A stretch of 64,000 bases of DNA, from assembly GCA_023444055.1 (NCBI GenBank), contig JAEZRV010000087.1, forward strand, positions 62,001-126,000. The letters run 5' to 3'. The DNA comes from Bacillota bacterium (GTDB lineage Bacteria; Bacillota; Clostridia; Acetivibrionales; DSM-1351). This document shows, piece by piece, positions 8,794 to 18,372 of this stretch (positions are counted from its first letter, which is position 1; every line of letters begins with the position of its first letter). The notes under the pieces are model-generated. The model was not told the DNA's origin and made no database searches. It was given only the letters and a program-made list of their open reading frames with translations. The position numbers and the translations under genes are program-made.

Positions 8794-9279
8794 ATGATGA
8801 AGGATTCTAAGAAGAAAATATTGTTTTATATATCAGTGATTGGATTGCTATTTGTTTCGGTGACAATCGGATTTATGCCATTTGCCAGTCAGCAGAAAGA
8901 GAACGATTTTATGATACCAGTATATATTACAGGAGGCTTTTTTTGGCTTTTTACAATGATAGGATATGGCTCGTTTTTAATTCTTAATCATAAAAGGAAA
9001 ATTAATTACAAAACTTGTGGTGATAACGCAAATTTAAATAAACGCCTTGGAATTTTTTGTGTATGGTCAAATTTGCCTGCAAAGATATTCGATATATTAA
9101 CTGGGGTCAGCGTAGTCGTGTTAATAATAGCCTTACTGAAGGACACTACAGCAACTCAGAGGATTTTTAGCATATTGGCTGTATTTTTCTTTTCGTTAAA
9201 TATGCATGGCTTGTTTAATGGTGCTAATTACAATTATATTAAATTTAATGTTAGGGGTGCAAAGGGGAATGAGCAGTAA
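8794..9279 (+). CDS. Four-helix membrane protein of unknown function
   Basis: 161 residues with four predicted transmembrane segments (about 8-28, 40-65, 95-117 and 125-147) and short basic loops (N-H-K-R-K-I-N-Y-K). I do not recognise the family and no catalytic motif is evident. AAGGAG lies 7-9 nt before tandem ATGs at 8794 and 8797; either could start the protein. Its 3' end overlaps the beginning of the giant Ig-repeat gene by about 11 nt, which suggests translational coupling. A role in membrane insertion, export or anchoring of the giant protein is possible but rests only on position. Confidence 0.65.
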   Translation: MMKDSKKKILFYISVIGLLFVSVTIGFMPFASQQKENDFMIPVYITGGFFWLFTMIGYGSFLILNHKRKINYKTCGDNANLNKRLGIFCVWSNLPAKIFDILTGVSVVVLIIALLKDTTATQRIFSILAVFFFSLNMHGLFNGANYNYIKFNVRGAKGNEQ

Positions 9280-12200
9280 AAAATTAGATAGATGTCTTAA
9301 AATGGTGTCTATTGCACTTGTTGTAATAATCATTTTAGAATTATTTCCAATGAGGATCACGTTACCAGTAGGGGCTGCGACAGAGGGACATCCAGAGTTT
9401 ACGTTTACGGTAACAGATGGTTCAACACCTATTAGTGGTGCGACTGTCAATGTGTATAGGGTTGGGAATTCAAATCCTGTATTTACAGATTATACAGATG
9501 ATAGCGGAGTAGTAGAAATTACTCGAAGTGACTTGCAGGATGACTATCTGGAATATTCTTATGAATATGAGGTAAGCAAGAATGGCTATATAAGTGCTCC
9601 TAAAACGAATTTTACTATATCAACTGGCAGTGCCATAGAAATATCTAGTGGCAGTTCTATAGATGTGACTAGTCACAATGCAATTATCTTAAGTGGAAAT
9701 GTAAATGTAATATTAATCCCAATACCTCAAACGACAGTATCGGGCAATATTACAGATGGAACCAATGGAATTTCTGGAGCAACTGTTTCACTTACTGGTT
9801 ATTCAGATTATTCTACAGTATCAGCTGCTGATGGATCTTTTTCAATTTCACATGTTTATGATACAGGCGTGTATTCAATGAAAATTGAGCATACTGACTA
9901 TAAGACCATAGAAGTGAATGCTAATTTGCATGACCCAAATAATGTAACAATGGAATTAAAATCCGAGCAATCCCAGTTGCTTTTTGAAAAGCCACTTCCT
10001 GCTCCTATAGATTTTGGTGCACTAGACTTTACAAATGTTGCGAGTGGCGGTGATGGTGAAGGAAGTATCTCATATGAAGTTATCAGCGGGTTTGATGTTG
10101 CAGATGTTGACAGCAATGGTAAAATAAAAACAAAAAAAGCTGGAAATATAACTGTCAGAGCAACCAAAGCAGGTGATAATGAATATAAGCCTGCTACAGC
10201 AGAGTATACATTGACTATAAATCCTATTAACCAAGCTTCACTTTATTTTGATACACCAGATCCTATAAAATATGAAAGTAATCTTACATTTACTAATACT
10301 GCTAAAGGTGGGAGTGGAGATGGTGCAATTAGTTATTCAATTGTAGAGGGTGATGCTGCAAGTATTGATGATCCAACTAAAGGTATATTAAACATAAAAA
10401 AGGCTGGAACTGTTACAGTAAAGGCAGTAAAGGCGGCAGAAGCCGGCTATAGTCAGGCAACTGCAACTTATACTTTGACAATTAATAAAGGAGATTTAAG
10501 GCTTGGTTTTGAGAATCCAACACCAGCAGATATTAAAATAAACGGCCAAAAATTTAAAAATGTTGTAACAGACAAAAGCGGAAGTGTTACATATGAAATT
10601 GTAGAAGGAGCATCATTTCCAATTGAAGGAGGATACTCTAGGGATCGTGCTACTATTGATTCTTCTACTGGAACACTAACTTTTTATTATCATGGTACAG
10701 TTACTGTTAGAGCAACTAGAGCTGCAGACGACTGTTACAATAAAGCTACTGCTGAATATAAAATCAACATTATAGAAAGTAATAGTGCTAACGATTTGAA
10801 ATTTGAAAACCCCTCTCCATCTATAACTATTACATATAGGGATACTTTCCAAAATAAAGCATCTCGTGGTAATGAAACAGTAGCATATAGTGTTAGCGAT
10901 TTAGTCAGTGATCCAAATACTAACAACCTTACTACCAGTAATCCTATTACTAATAAAGTTGCTACTATTGATTCTATTACTGGAAAACTGAATATTTTAA
11001 AGGCAGGAATAGTTCAAGTCACAGCATATACTGTTAATAATCCCAGTGAAAAAATTAGCTATACACTCATAATAAACAAGGCGCAGCAAACAAATTTTAA
11101 ATTTGAAATAGTTCCACCAAAGAATCTTACTTTCGGAGATAATGGGAATGCTTTTACTATCGTTGCCAGTGGAGGTGAAAGTACTAGTAATAGTATATCA
11201 TACAGTATTACTAAAGGAACTAACGTAGCGCAGATTAACAATACGACTGGCGAATTAACTATTTCACAGGCAGGAGAAGTTGAAGTCACTGCAACCAAAG
11301 CCGGAGATGATCGTTATGAGAGTGCAACCACAAGTTATACACTAGCAATATCTAAAGCGGAGCAAACTGGATTTGATTTTAGTGTACAATCTCCAAATAG
11401 TGTTACTTACGGAGATAATGGGAATATTTTTACCAATATTGCCAGTGGAGGTGAAAGTACCAGTAATAGTATATCTTACAGGATTACAAAGGGTATTAAT
11501 GTAGCAAAGATTGATACAATGACTGGCGTATTAACTATTTTAGAGGCGGGAGAAGTCGAAGTCACCGCAACTAAAGTTGGAGATAATTGCTATTTGAATG
11601 CAGAGACAAGCTATTCACTAACAATAAACAAGGCAGATCAAACGGGGTTTAAATTTGCAAATCCAGGTCCTGTAGAGCATGTTTACGGTAGTGAGATGTC
11701 TCCAAATTTAGCTTCTGGAGGGCAATCTATAGATCTTACTACGGGAAATGGCGCTGAAATATCCTATAAGATTAGTGATTCGGAACCTGAGAATATTGCT
11801 AGTATTAATCCTAATACTGGTGAATTGAGCTTTAATAATGATAAAGTAGGAACTATAACAATAGAAGCTACAAGAAAAGGAGATAATTGTTATAAAGAAA
11901 TAACTGCAAGTTACACTTTGAATGTTATCTATGAGCCATTTCCATCAGCACTTTATGATATTTCTGATAAAGATAACCTTAATGATAATGGATGGTTTAA
12001 TAAACCTATTAAAATTACTCCAGGATTTCCAGAATTCTTTAAAATCAGTCAATATTATGAGTTGAATGGGGAAGAGGTTGATAAATATTGGAGTGATAAA
12101 CTAGAAGTTAATGTTGATCGTGATGGAAAGGAACCATTTGTTATATATTTAAGAAATAACATTAATAACGGAATAACAAATGCCATTCGAATCCCAAATT

Positions 12201-15200
12201 TAAAAATAGATCAAACAAAGCCAACAAATCTTTCAGTAACTTATAGTGCACCAGTAAAAATACTGGATACATTTCTTGAAACAATATTTTTTGGATTTTA
12301 CCAAGCTTCAGCAACAGTTACTATTAAAGCTGAGGATATAACTTCTGGTGTAGAAAGCTTTGTATACAGATATACCGTAGATTCAGATGCAAGTACTGTT
12401 AACGTTGGTACTACTGAAGATCAGATAGTTCCGGCTGATAAAATTACATATACTGATGGAGGAAAAACAGCTACTGCTACTTTCTCAATTCCAGCACAGT
12501 TTAGAGGCAAAGTATCCTTCTCTGCAATCGATAGAGCAAGTAATATTACAGATTATTATAACAATAATGATAAATCTATTGTAGTAGACACCATAGCTCC
12601 TGGAGTGACTGTTGGATACGATGACGGCACTGTCAATGCACAGAATGGTAATTTCTATTCTGGAAATAGGACTGCAATTATTAAAATAGAAGAAGCGAAT
12701 TTTTTCAACAGCGATGTTAAAATTGATGTAAAGAGACGCCTTAATGGTGAAGCAGAATATTCTAGTATGATTGTTAATGCTAAGTTTGAAAAAAGTAAAG
12801 AAGAAAATGAAAAAGATGTTTATATTGCAAGTATACTGTTTGATGAGGATGCAGATTATACGTTTGACATTGAGTATACTGATCAATCAGGAAATGTTTA
12901 TGATTCTTATCAAAAGGATGAGTTCACCATTGACAAAACTCTACCTGTTATTCAAGTTACTTATGACAACAATTTAGCTCAGAACAATAAATATTACAAG
13001 GCAAACAGAACAGCAGAAATCAAAATTGTGGATCACAATTTCAGTCCTGAATTGGTATCTGCTATAGTAACAGCAAAGGACATGAATAATGAAGAAATTA
13101 CAACTGATGATTATGCGGAGCTTCTTAAAGATCCAACAAAATGGAGTTCGGAAGGGGATATACACACTGCAAAAATTACATTTTTAGAGGATGGCTTCTA
13201 TACTTTTGATATTGATTGTAAGGATAAGGCTGCAAATGCTCCTGTTAGTGATTATCCTATGGATGATTTTGTAATTGATAAAGCAGCTCCAACAGAGTCC
13301 TCCATTAAGTACAGTGCACCAGTGCTTGATACTATTTTAGAAAACATATCTTTCGGTTTTTATCAAGCTAGAATGACCGTCACAATTTCTGCGGAAGATG
13401 CTACTTCTGGTGTTAATCAATTTGTGTATTCCTATGATGTCGAAGAAGGTGAAAGTTCTATAAATGTAGGAGTATCAAATCAAATAGTTACAGCAGGTGC
13501 TATTTCAGTAGATGGCAAAGTTGCAGAAGTTAGATTCAGCATTGAACCACAATTTAGGGGAAGGGTTTCATTTGATGCTATCGATAAATCAGGGAATGTA
13601 ACTAAGCTAGTTGATGACAAAGTAATTGTTGTTGATGATGTTGCTCCAGGAGTTAAAGTAACCTATGACAACCAGAATGCAGTTAATAAGGAATATTATA
13701 ATGCTAATCGAATAGCGAAAATTGAAGTTACTGAAGCAAACTTTGACGAAGATGATGTTAACATCACTGTTGGTAAGAGGACAACAGAATCTACTGTGAC
13801 AAGGGTAAAGCCGATATTTTCAAAGGATAAAGATGTGTATACAGCAATGGTTGAATTTTCAGATGATGCGGATTACACATTTGATATTAAATATACAGAT
13901 AAATCAGGTAATGTTTTTGACTCATATAAAATGGATAAGTTTACTGTGGACAAGATAAAGCCAATTATAGAGGTATCCTATGATAATAATAATTTAATAA
14001 ACGGTAAGTATTACAATGCAAAAAGAAAAGCAACCATTAAAGTTACTGAGCATAATTTTAATGCGGCAGATTTTTGTACAACTATAACAGCAAAGAATTT
14101 TGCAAATAATGAAATACCTGTTGTGGATTATGCTACATATTTGAAGAATCCTGCGAATTGGACAACAGATGGTGATTTAAATACTGCATCAATTGAATTT
14201 TCAGAAGATGCACAATATACTTTTGATGTATCTTATACTGATCTTGCAGGAAATGAAGCAGAAGATTTTGAGGAAAATGTATTTGTGGTTGATAGCACTA
14301 TTCCTGAAAACTTGTCAGTAAAGTATAGCACACCATTTTTGGATACCATGATTGAGAATGTGTCATTTGGGTTCTATGAGTCACCAGTAAATGTGACAAT
14401 AACTGCTGATGATGTTTCAGCAGGTATTGACTATTTCATTTATTCGTATGAGGTTGAAAAGGGTGCAAGTAGTACTAATACAGGAGTAACTGATAAAAAA
14501 GTAACATCTGACCAAATTATTTATAGTAACAACGGGAAAACTGCAACAATAAGCTTCTTTATTGAACCACAATACAGGGGCACAGTAGCTTTCAAGGCAG
14601 TTGATAAAGCTGGGAATATTGCTATGTTAGCGGACAATAAAGTAATAGTAGTGGATAATGTTGCACCAGGTGTTGCTGTTCAATATGATAATCAGTCTGC
14701 TCAGAATGTTTCGTACTATAAAGCTAATAGAACCGCAGTAATCGTTATTAATGAAGCAAACTTTTTTGATAGTGATGTACGTATAGCAGTTGGGAAACAG
14801 TTAGATTCTCAGGGATCTTTTATAGATACCATAGTTAAGCCCGTTTTTATAAAAAGTGGAGATACATATACAGCTAAGGTTTTGTTTGATGAAAATGCCG
14901 ACTATACCTTTGATATTAGCCACGTGGATAAATCTGGTAATATATTTAACTCATATAAGAAAGATATGTTCACTATAGATAAGATAGCACCTAGTATAAA
15001 GGTATCATATGACAATAATTCTGCCTCAAATGGTAAAATGTTTAAAGATAAAAGAACAGCCAATATTTGTATTACTGAACACAATTTTAAGGCTGAGGAT
15101 ATTATTGTAAAATTTAGTGCACAAAATGCAGATGGAAGCAATGTTGTAACCTATGATTATGTGTCAAAGCTAAAAAAACCACAAACCTGGAACCGTAGCG

Positions 15201-17821
15201 GAGATACATATACAGCTGTGGTCGAATTTACAGAGGATGCAAATTACAAATTCGATATTGGATATGTTGATCTTGCCGGTAATATAAATTCTGCTATTGA
15301 CTATTCAAAATCTGTAGCTCCGAACGAATTTACTATAGACAAAGGTTTACCTAGCGGGTCAATACATATAGGTAAATTGAATGAAACCACAAGCGAAAAA
15401 GTGTGGAATACATTTTTGGAGACAATTAGCTTTGGATTATGGTCAAATAAAGAAGTCACTGTAAAATTATCAAGTAGTGACACTCTAAGTGGAATCGAAC
15501 AAGTAAAATATTTCAGAACTGATACACCTATGACATTGTCTGAAGTGAAAGCAAAGTCTGATGGATGGACATCTATTTCTGGAGGGGATACTTCCTTTAA
15601 AGTTCCGCCGGACGAACAGTTTATAGTTTACAGCAATATTGTTGATAAGGCTGGAAATTCTGTTTATATCAGCTCAGATGGTATAATAGCAGATAGTACT
15701 GGCCCAAAAGTTGAGACGTTGTCTCCTAAAATAACTGTTACTACAAGGGAACAACCTAAAAATATGATATTTAATAAAGATGTTTCTGTGGATATTGCTG
15801 TTGAGGATCCAGCGAGTAAAAATTCTGTATATTCAGGATTAAAATCAGTTACATATCAAGTTATTAATATGGGAAGTGTTACCCAAGAAGACAAACTATA
15901 TACATTTAACAAGGTTGCTCCAGTAAAATCTGACTTGATGCAGAGATGGAAAGGAAGTATTGTTGTAGACTCCAAAAAGAATAACAGTAATGATGTTATG
16001 GTTAAAATTACTGTTGAGGACAATGCAAAAAATACTGTTACTAAGACATTGCCTATAAAGATTGATATTACTGAACCTACAATTGATATTAAATATGATA
16101 ATAACGTTCAAGATAGCGGTTTTGACGGATATTTTAAAGAAAATAGAACAGCTACCGTGGTTGTAACAGAACGAAACTTTAATAAAGAAGATGTAAAACT
16201 GGATATTACAAATACAGATGGGGAAAGAGCAGTTGTTAGTGACTGGATTAAAGTTTCTGGCACTGGAAATGGCGATAATACAACTCATACAGCAAAAATT
16301 GGATTTGTAGATGATGGGGACTATACCTTTGATATCTCTTACACTGATTTAGCAAACAATAAGAACACAAATGTGAATTATGGTAATTCAATAGCACCTA
16401 AGGCCTTTACTATTGACAAAACTGTTCCAGTAATTGCAGTTAACTATAACACAAACAATGCTAAGAATGAGAACTATTTTAATTCAAGAAGAGTTGCTAC
16501 AATTTCAATTACTGAGCATAACTTTGATGCAAGCAGAATCAAAATCAGTATGACATCAACTGATGGTGGAGCACCATCCACAACACCAGGTGTTAGCCAA
16601 TGGACTGATAATGGTGATGTACATTCAGCTACAATCAGTTTTGAAAAGGATGCTTTATATACTTTTGATATTGATTATACTGACAAAGCAGGGAACATTG
16701 CAGCAGATTTTAAACAGCAGAGTTTCTATATCGACAATACAGTGCCAAAGATATCAATTACAGGAGTAGCAGATAAATCTGCATACAAAGGTGATGTAAT
16801 ACCTATTATCACATGTTCTGATTCAAATTTTGATGTAAAAAGTGTAAATATTAGTTTGGTTGGTGCAAACAGAAAATCAGTGAAACTAGATGGGACAACT
16901 GCTAATACTAATAATGGTATGGTATTTACATTCAGAAATTTTAAAAAGGTAAAGGAAGTTGATGACTTGTATACTTTATCTGTAAATGTCATGGATAAAG
17001 CAGGAAACAGCTTTGTACAATCGGTTTCGTTCTCTGTGAACAGATTTGGTTCAACTTATACTGTCGCAGATACAACAGAGAAAATATTAGGTAAGTTTAT
17101 TTCAAGTGAAGAGGATATTGTTTTAACCGAAACAAATGTTGATGCACTGCATGAAATTAAGATAACAATGTTTAAAGATAACATGACAAAAGTTATGTCT
17201 CCAAACAAGGACTATACAATCAAAGAAGTTGGTGGAAAGAATATGTGGCACCAATACATATATACTATCAGAAAAGATAATTTTACTGAGGATGGAGTTT
17301 ATAGACTGACTGTTTACTCAGTAGATAAGGCAAATAACAAATCTGAAAATACGATGGATACAAAGCTTACTGAAATAAGCTTTGGTGTGGATAAGACAGA
17401 GCCAAACATCATTGTAGCAGACCTGGAAGAGGGAGAAACTTATCCTTTAAATAGTAAACCAGTTACTATGTCAATTAATGACAATCTCAAGCTTGAATCA
17501 GTTAAAGTAGTATTGAATGGCAAGGAGATAAAAAAATGGTCAAGTAAGGATATTGAAAAAAGGGTTAAAAACAAAAATGATTTTGGCTTTGAGGTAGCAG
17601 GTGACTCTATTCAAGCACATGATGTTAAGATTTCCTCAGTTGATGCTGCAGGAAACGAAAAAATTGTAGATATTAAAAACTTCTATGTAACAACAAATTT
17701 ATTGGTACGTTTTTTAAATAACAAACCGGTATTTTTTGGGGTTACTGGTGGAATGACTGTTATTACAGTACCTTTTGCAGCGTATTCTGTCTTTAGAAGA
17801 AGGAAAATCAAGATTAAGTAA
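9269..17821 (+). CDS. Giant Ig-repeat cell-surface protein (~2850 residues) with C-terminal anchor
   Basis: Domain order with approximate residues: signal peptide/TM (1-45); two carboxypeptidase-regulatory-like folds (~50-110 and ~150-225, patterns I-S-G-A-T-V-N-V-Y, I-S-G-A-T-V-S-L); seven ~85-95-residue Ig-like repeats ending Y-T-L-T-I-N-K (~235-900); four ~350-residue composite repeats with D-K-T.P.I.V.Y-D-N-N and F-G-F-Y-Q/E-S/A signatures (~980-2300); further Ig-like units; and one C-terminal helix followed by F-R-R-R-K-I-K-I-K. There is no LPxTG, so anchoring is by the membrane helix rather than sortase. ATG 9269 is preferred since it gives a proper signal peptide (K-K-L-D-R then V-S-I-A-L-V-V-I-I-I-L); in-frame starts at 9206 and 9248 lie inside the upstream gene. 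Probably an adhesin or stalk assembled with the Tad-like genes upstream. Protein function is inference. Confidence 0.85.
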   Translation: MSSKKLDRCLKMVSIALVVIIILELFPMRITLPVGAATEGHPEFTFTVTDGSTPISGATVNVYRVGNSNPVFTDYTDDSGVVEITRSDLQDDYLEYSYEYEVSKNGYISAPKTNFTISTGSAIEISSGSSIDVTSHNAIILSGNVNVILIPIPQTTVSGNITDGTNGISGATVSLTGYSDYSTVSAADGSFSISHVYDTGVYSMKIEHTDYKTIEVNANLHDPNNVTMELKSEQSQLLFEKPLPAPIDFGALDFTNVASGGDGEGSISYEVISGFDVADVDSNGKIKTKKAGNITVRATKAGDNEYKPATAEYTLTINPINQASLYFDTPDPIKYESNLTFTNTAKGGSGDGAISYSIVEGDAASIDDPTKGILNIKKAGTVTVKAVKAAEAGYSQATATYTLTINKGDLRLGFENPTPADIKINGQKFKNVVTDKSGSVTYEIVEGASFPIEGGYSRDRATIDSSTGTLTFYYHGTVTVRATRAADDCYNKATAEYKINIIESNSANDLKFENPSPSITITYRDTFQNKASRGNETVAYSVSDLVSDPNTNNLTTSNPITNKVATIDSITGKLNILKAGIVQVTAYTVNNPSEKISYTLIINKAQQTNFKFEIVPPKNLTFGDNGNAFTIVASGGESTSNSISYSITKGTNVAQINNTTGELTISQAGEVEVTATKAGDDRYESATTSYTLAISKAEQTGFDFSVQSPNSVTYGDNGNIFTNIASGGESTSNSISYRITKGINVAKIDTMTGVLTILEAGEVEVTATKVGDNCYLNAETSYSLTINKADQTGFKFANPGPVEHVYGSEMSPNLASGGQSIDLTTGNGAEISYKISDSEPENIASINPNTGELSFNNDKVGTITIEATRKGDNCYKEITASYTLNVIYEPFPSALYDISDKDNLNDNGWFNKPIKITPGFPEFFKISQYYELNGEEVDKYWSDKLEVNVDRDGKEPFVIYLRNNINNGITNAIRIPNLKIDQTKPTNLSVTYSAPVKILDTFLETIFFGFYQASATVTIKAEDITSGVESFVYRYTVDSDASTVNVGTTEDQIVPADKITYTDGGKTATATFSIPAQFRGKVSFSAIDRASNITDYYNNNDKSIVVDTIAPGVTVGYDDGTVNAQNGNFYSGNRTAIIKIEEANFFNSDVKIDVKRRLNGEAEYSSMIVNAKFEKSKEENEKDVYIASILFDEDADYTFDIEYTDQSGNVYDSYQKDEFTIDKTLPVIQVTYDNNLAQNNKYYKANRTAEIKIVDHNFSPELVSAIVTAKDMNNEEITTDDYAELLKDPTKWSSEGDIHTAKITFLEDGFYTFDIDCKDKAANAPVSDYPMDDFVIDKAAPTESSIKYSAPVLDTILENISFGFYQARMTVTISAEDATSGVNQFVYSYDVEEGESSINVGVSNQIVTAGAISVDGKVAEVRFSIEPQFRGRVSFDAIDKSGNVTKLVDDKVIVVDDVAPGVKVTYDNQNAVNKEYYNANRIAKIEVTEANFDEDDVNITVGKRTTESTVTRVKPIFSKDKDVYTAMVEFSDDADYTFDIKYTDKSGNVFDSYKMDKFTVDKIKPIIEVSYDNNNLINGKYYNAKRKATIKVTEHNFNAADFCTTITAKNFANNEIPVVDYATYLKNPANWTTDGDLNTASIEFSEDAQYTFDVSYTDLAGNEAEDFEENVFVVDSTIPENLSVKYSTPFLDTMIENVSFGFYESPVNVTITADDVSAGIDYFIYSYEVEKGASSTNTGVTDKKVTSDQIIYSNNGKTATISFFIEPQYRGTVAFKAVDKAGNIAMLADNKVIVVDNVAPGVAVQYDNQSAQNVSYYKANRTAVIVINEANFFDSDVRIAVGKQLDSQGSFIDTIVKPVFIKSGDTYTAKVLFDENADYTFDISHVDKSGNIFNSYKKDMFTIDKIAPSIKVSYDNNSASNGKMFKDKRTANICITEHNFKAEDIIVKFSAQNADGSNVVTYDYVSKLKKPQTWNRSGDTYTAVVEFTEDANYKFDIGYVDLAGNINSAIDYSKSVAPNEFTIDKGLPSGSIHIGKLNETTSEKVWNTFLETISFGLWSNKEVTVKLSSSDTLSGIEQVKYFRTDTPMTLSEVKAKSDGWTSISGGDTSFKVPPDEQFIVYSNIVDKAGNSVYISSDGIIADSTGPKVETLSPKITVTTREQPKNMIFNKDVSVDIAVEDPASKNSVYSGLKSVTYQVINMGSVTQEDKLYTFNKVAPVKSDLMQRWKGSIVVDSKKNNSNDVMVKITVEDNAKNTVTKTLPIKIDITEPTIDIKYDNNVQDSGFDGYFKENRTATVVVTERNFNKEDVKLDITNTDGERAVVSDWIKVSGTGNGDNTTHTAKIGFVDDGDYTFDISYTDLANNKNTNVNYGNSIAPKAFTIDKTVPVIAVNYNTNNAKNENYFNSRRVATISITEHNFDASRIKISMTSTDGGAPSTTPGVSQWTDNGDVHSATISFEKDALYTFDIDYTDKAGNIAADFKQQSFYIDNTVPKISITGVADKSAYKGDVIPIITCSDSNFDVKSVNISLVGANRKSVKLDGTTANTNNGMVFTFRNFKKVKEVDDLYTLSVNVMDKAGNSFVQSVSFSVNRFGSTYTVADTTEKILGKFISSEEDIVLTETNVDALHEIKITMFKDNMTKVMSPNKDYTIKEVGGKNMWHQYIYTIRKDNFTEDGVYRLTVYSVDKANNKSENTMDTKLTEISFGVDKTEPNIIVADLEEGETYPLNSKPVTMSINDNLKLESVKVVLNGKEIKKWSSKDIEKRVKNKNDFGFEVAGDSIQAHDVKISSVDAAGNEKIVDIKNFYVTTNLLVRFLNNKPVFFGVTGGMTVITVPFAAYSVFRRRKIKIK

Positions 17822-17981
17822 TGTATTATTAAATCAAAGGGCTTATTTTTTAGCCAATGTCAATAAGTTAAGAATTAAAAGAAAGTGGACGGTAAATAAT
17901 TTTGTGTATGGAATTACTTTATAACTCTTTTGGGTTAAGTATTTCCTAAGTACTAAATTTTATATATTAATATTATATTTA

Positions 17982-18042
17982 ATTATTGCCAGATATTTAA
18001 AACTTTATGCATGTTTCTGATTAAATCTGGCAATAATTTTTA
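17982..18042 (+). terminator. Rho-independent terminator of the Tad/kinase/Ig operon
   Basis: A perfect 13-bp stem, ATTATTGCCAGAT (17982-17994) with ATCTGGCAATAAT (18025-18037), is followed by T-T-T-T-T at 18037-18041. The loop is 30 nt. It lies 160 nt after the giant gene. Confidence 0.7.
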
Positions 18043-18043
18043 A

Positions 18044-18336
18044 TACTGATGGTCTAGCAGTCCAACAATGAGGTCGAGCCCTTCAGGGCGGTGGGGGTTA
18101 GATATAGCAATCTAACCCCCACCGCCATACATGATCATTAGCTGACTCATTACTTTATCCCAATTTCGATATCTCTGAGTTGCAGCTCTGTTTACAATCT
18201 GTCCATTAGTTCTTACTTTGTAATGAATAGCACTAAAAAAAACTCCTCTCTGGTTAATGCTTAAATTCTTAACCAAAAAGGAGTACTTACTACGTGTCAT
18301 ACACAAAAATTTATTACAGCGTCAGAGAATTATACT
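18044..18336. other. Hairpin-rich relic region, possibly an IS200/IS605-type end
   Basis: A perfect 16-bp stem, GGCGGTGGGGGTTAGA (18087-18102) with its complement (18111-18126) around an 8-nt loop, follows a smaller GCCC-TTCA-GGGC hairpin (18078-18089). G-C content is well above the surroundings. The ensemble resembles the right-end or guide-RNA scaffold hairpins of IS200/IS605-family elements. A 64-codon minus-strand reading frame (18306-18112) runs into it but has no Shine-Dalgarno, and I do not recognise its product. No TnpA or TnpB gene is present here. Treat as a probable mobile-element remnant, not proven. Confidence 0.3.
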
Positions 18337-18372
18337 AAGAGTAGGTCATATGCAAACATATGACCTATTCTT
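18337..18372 (-). terminator. Hairpin overlapping the stop codon of the minus-strand membrane gene
   Basis: AAGAGTAGGTCATATG (18337-18352) pairs with CATATGACCTATTCTT (18357-18372), 16 bp with one G-U. The stop codon of the minus-strand gene (18365-18367) is inside the stem. The T-run on the minus strand is poor (TTAGTATAATT), so termination strength is uncertain. Confidence 0.5.

Noticed and set aside
15896..16288. 130-codon minus-strand frame in the giant gene
   Set aside because: Antisense shadow, low-complexity hydrophobic Asn/Ile/Phe-rich, no ribosome-binding site.
17690..17821. Sortase (LPxTG) anchoring of the giant Ig protein
   Set aside because: The C-terminus has a hydrophobic helix and basic tail but no LPxTG or similar motif before it.
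18112..18306. 64-codon minus-strand frame as a transposase
   Set aside because: No recognisable transposase motif and no Shine-Dalgarno; mentioned only within the relic region.
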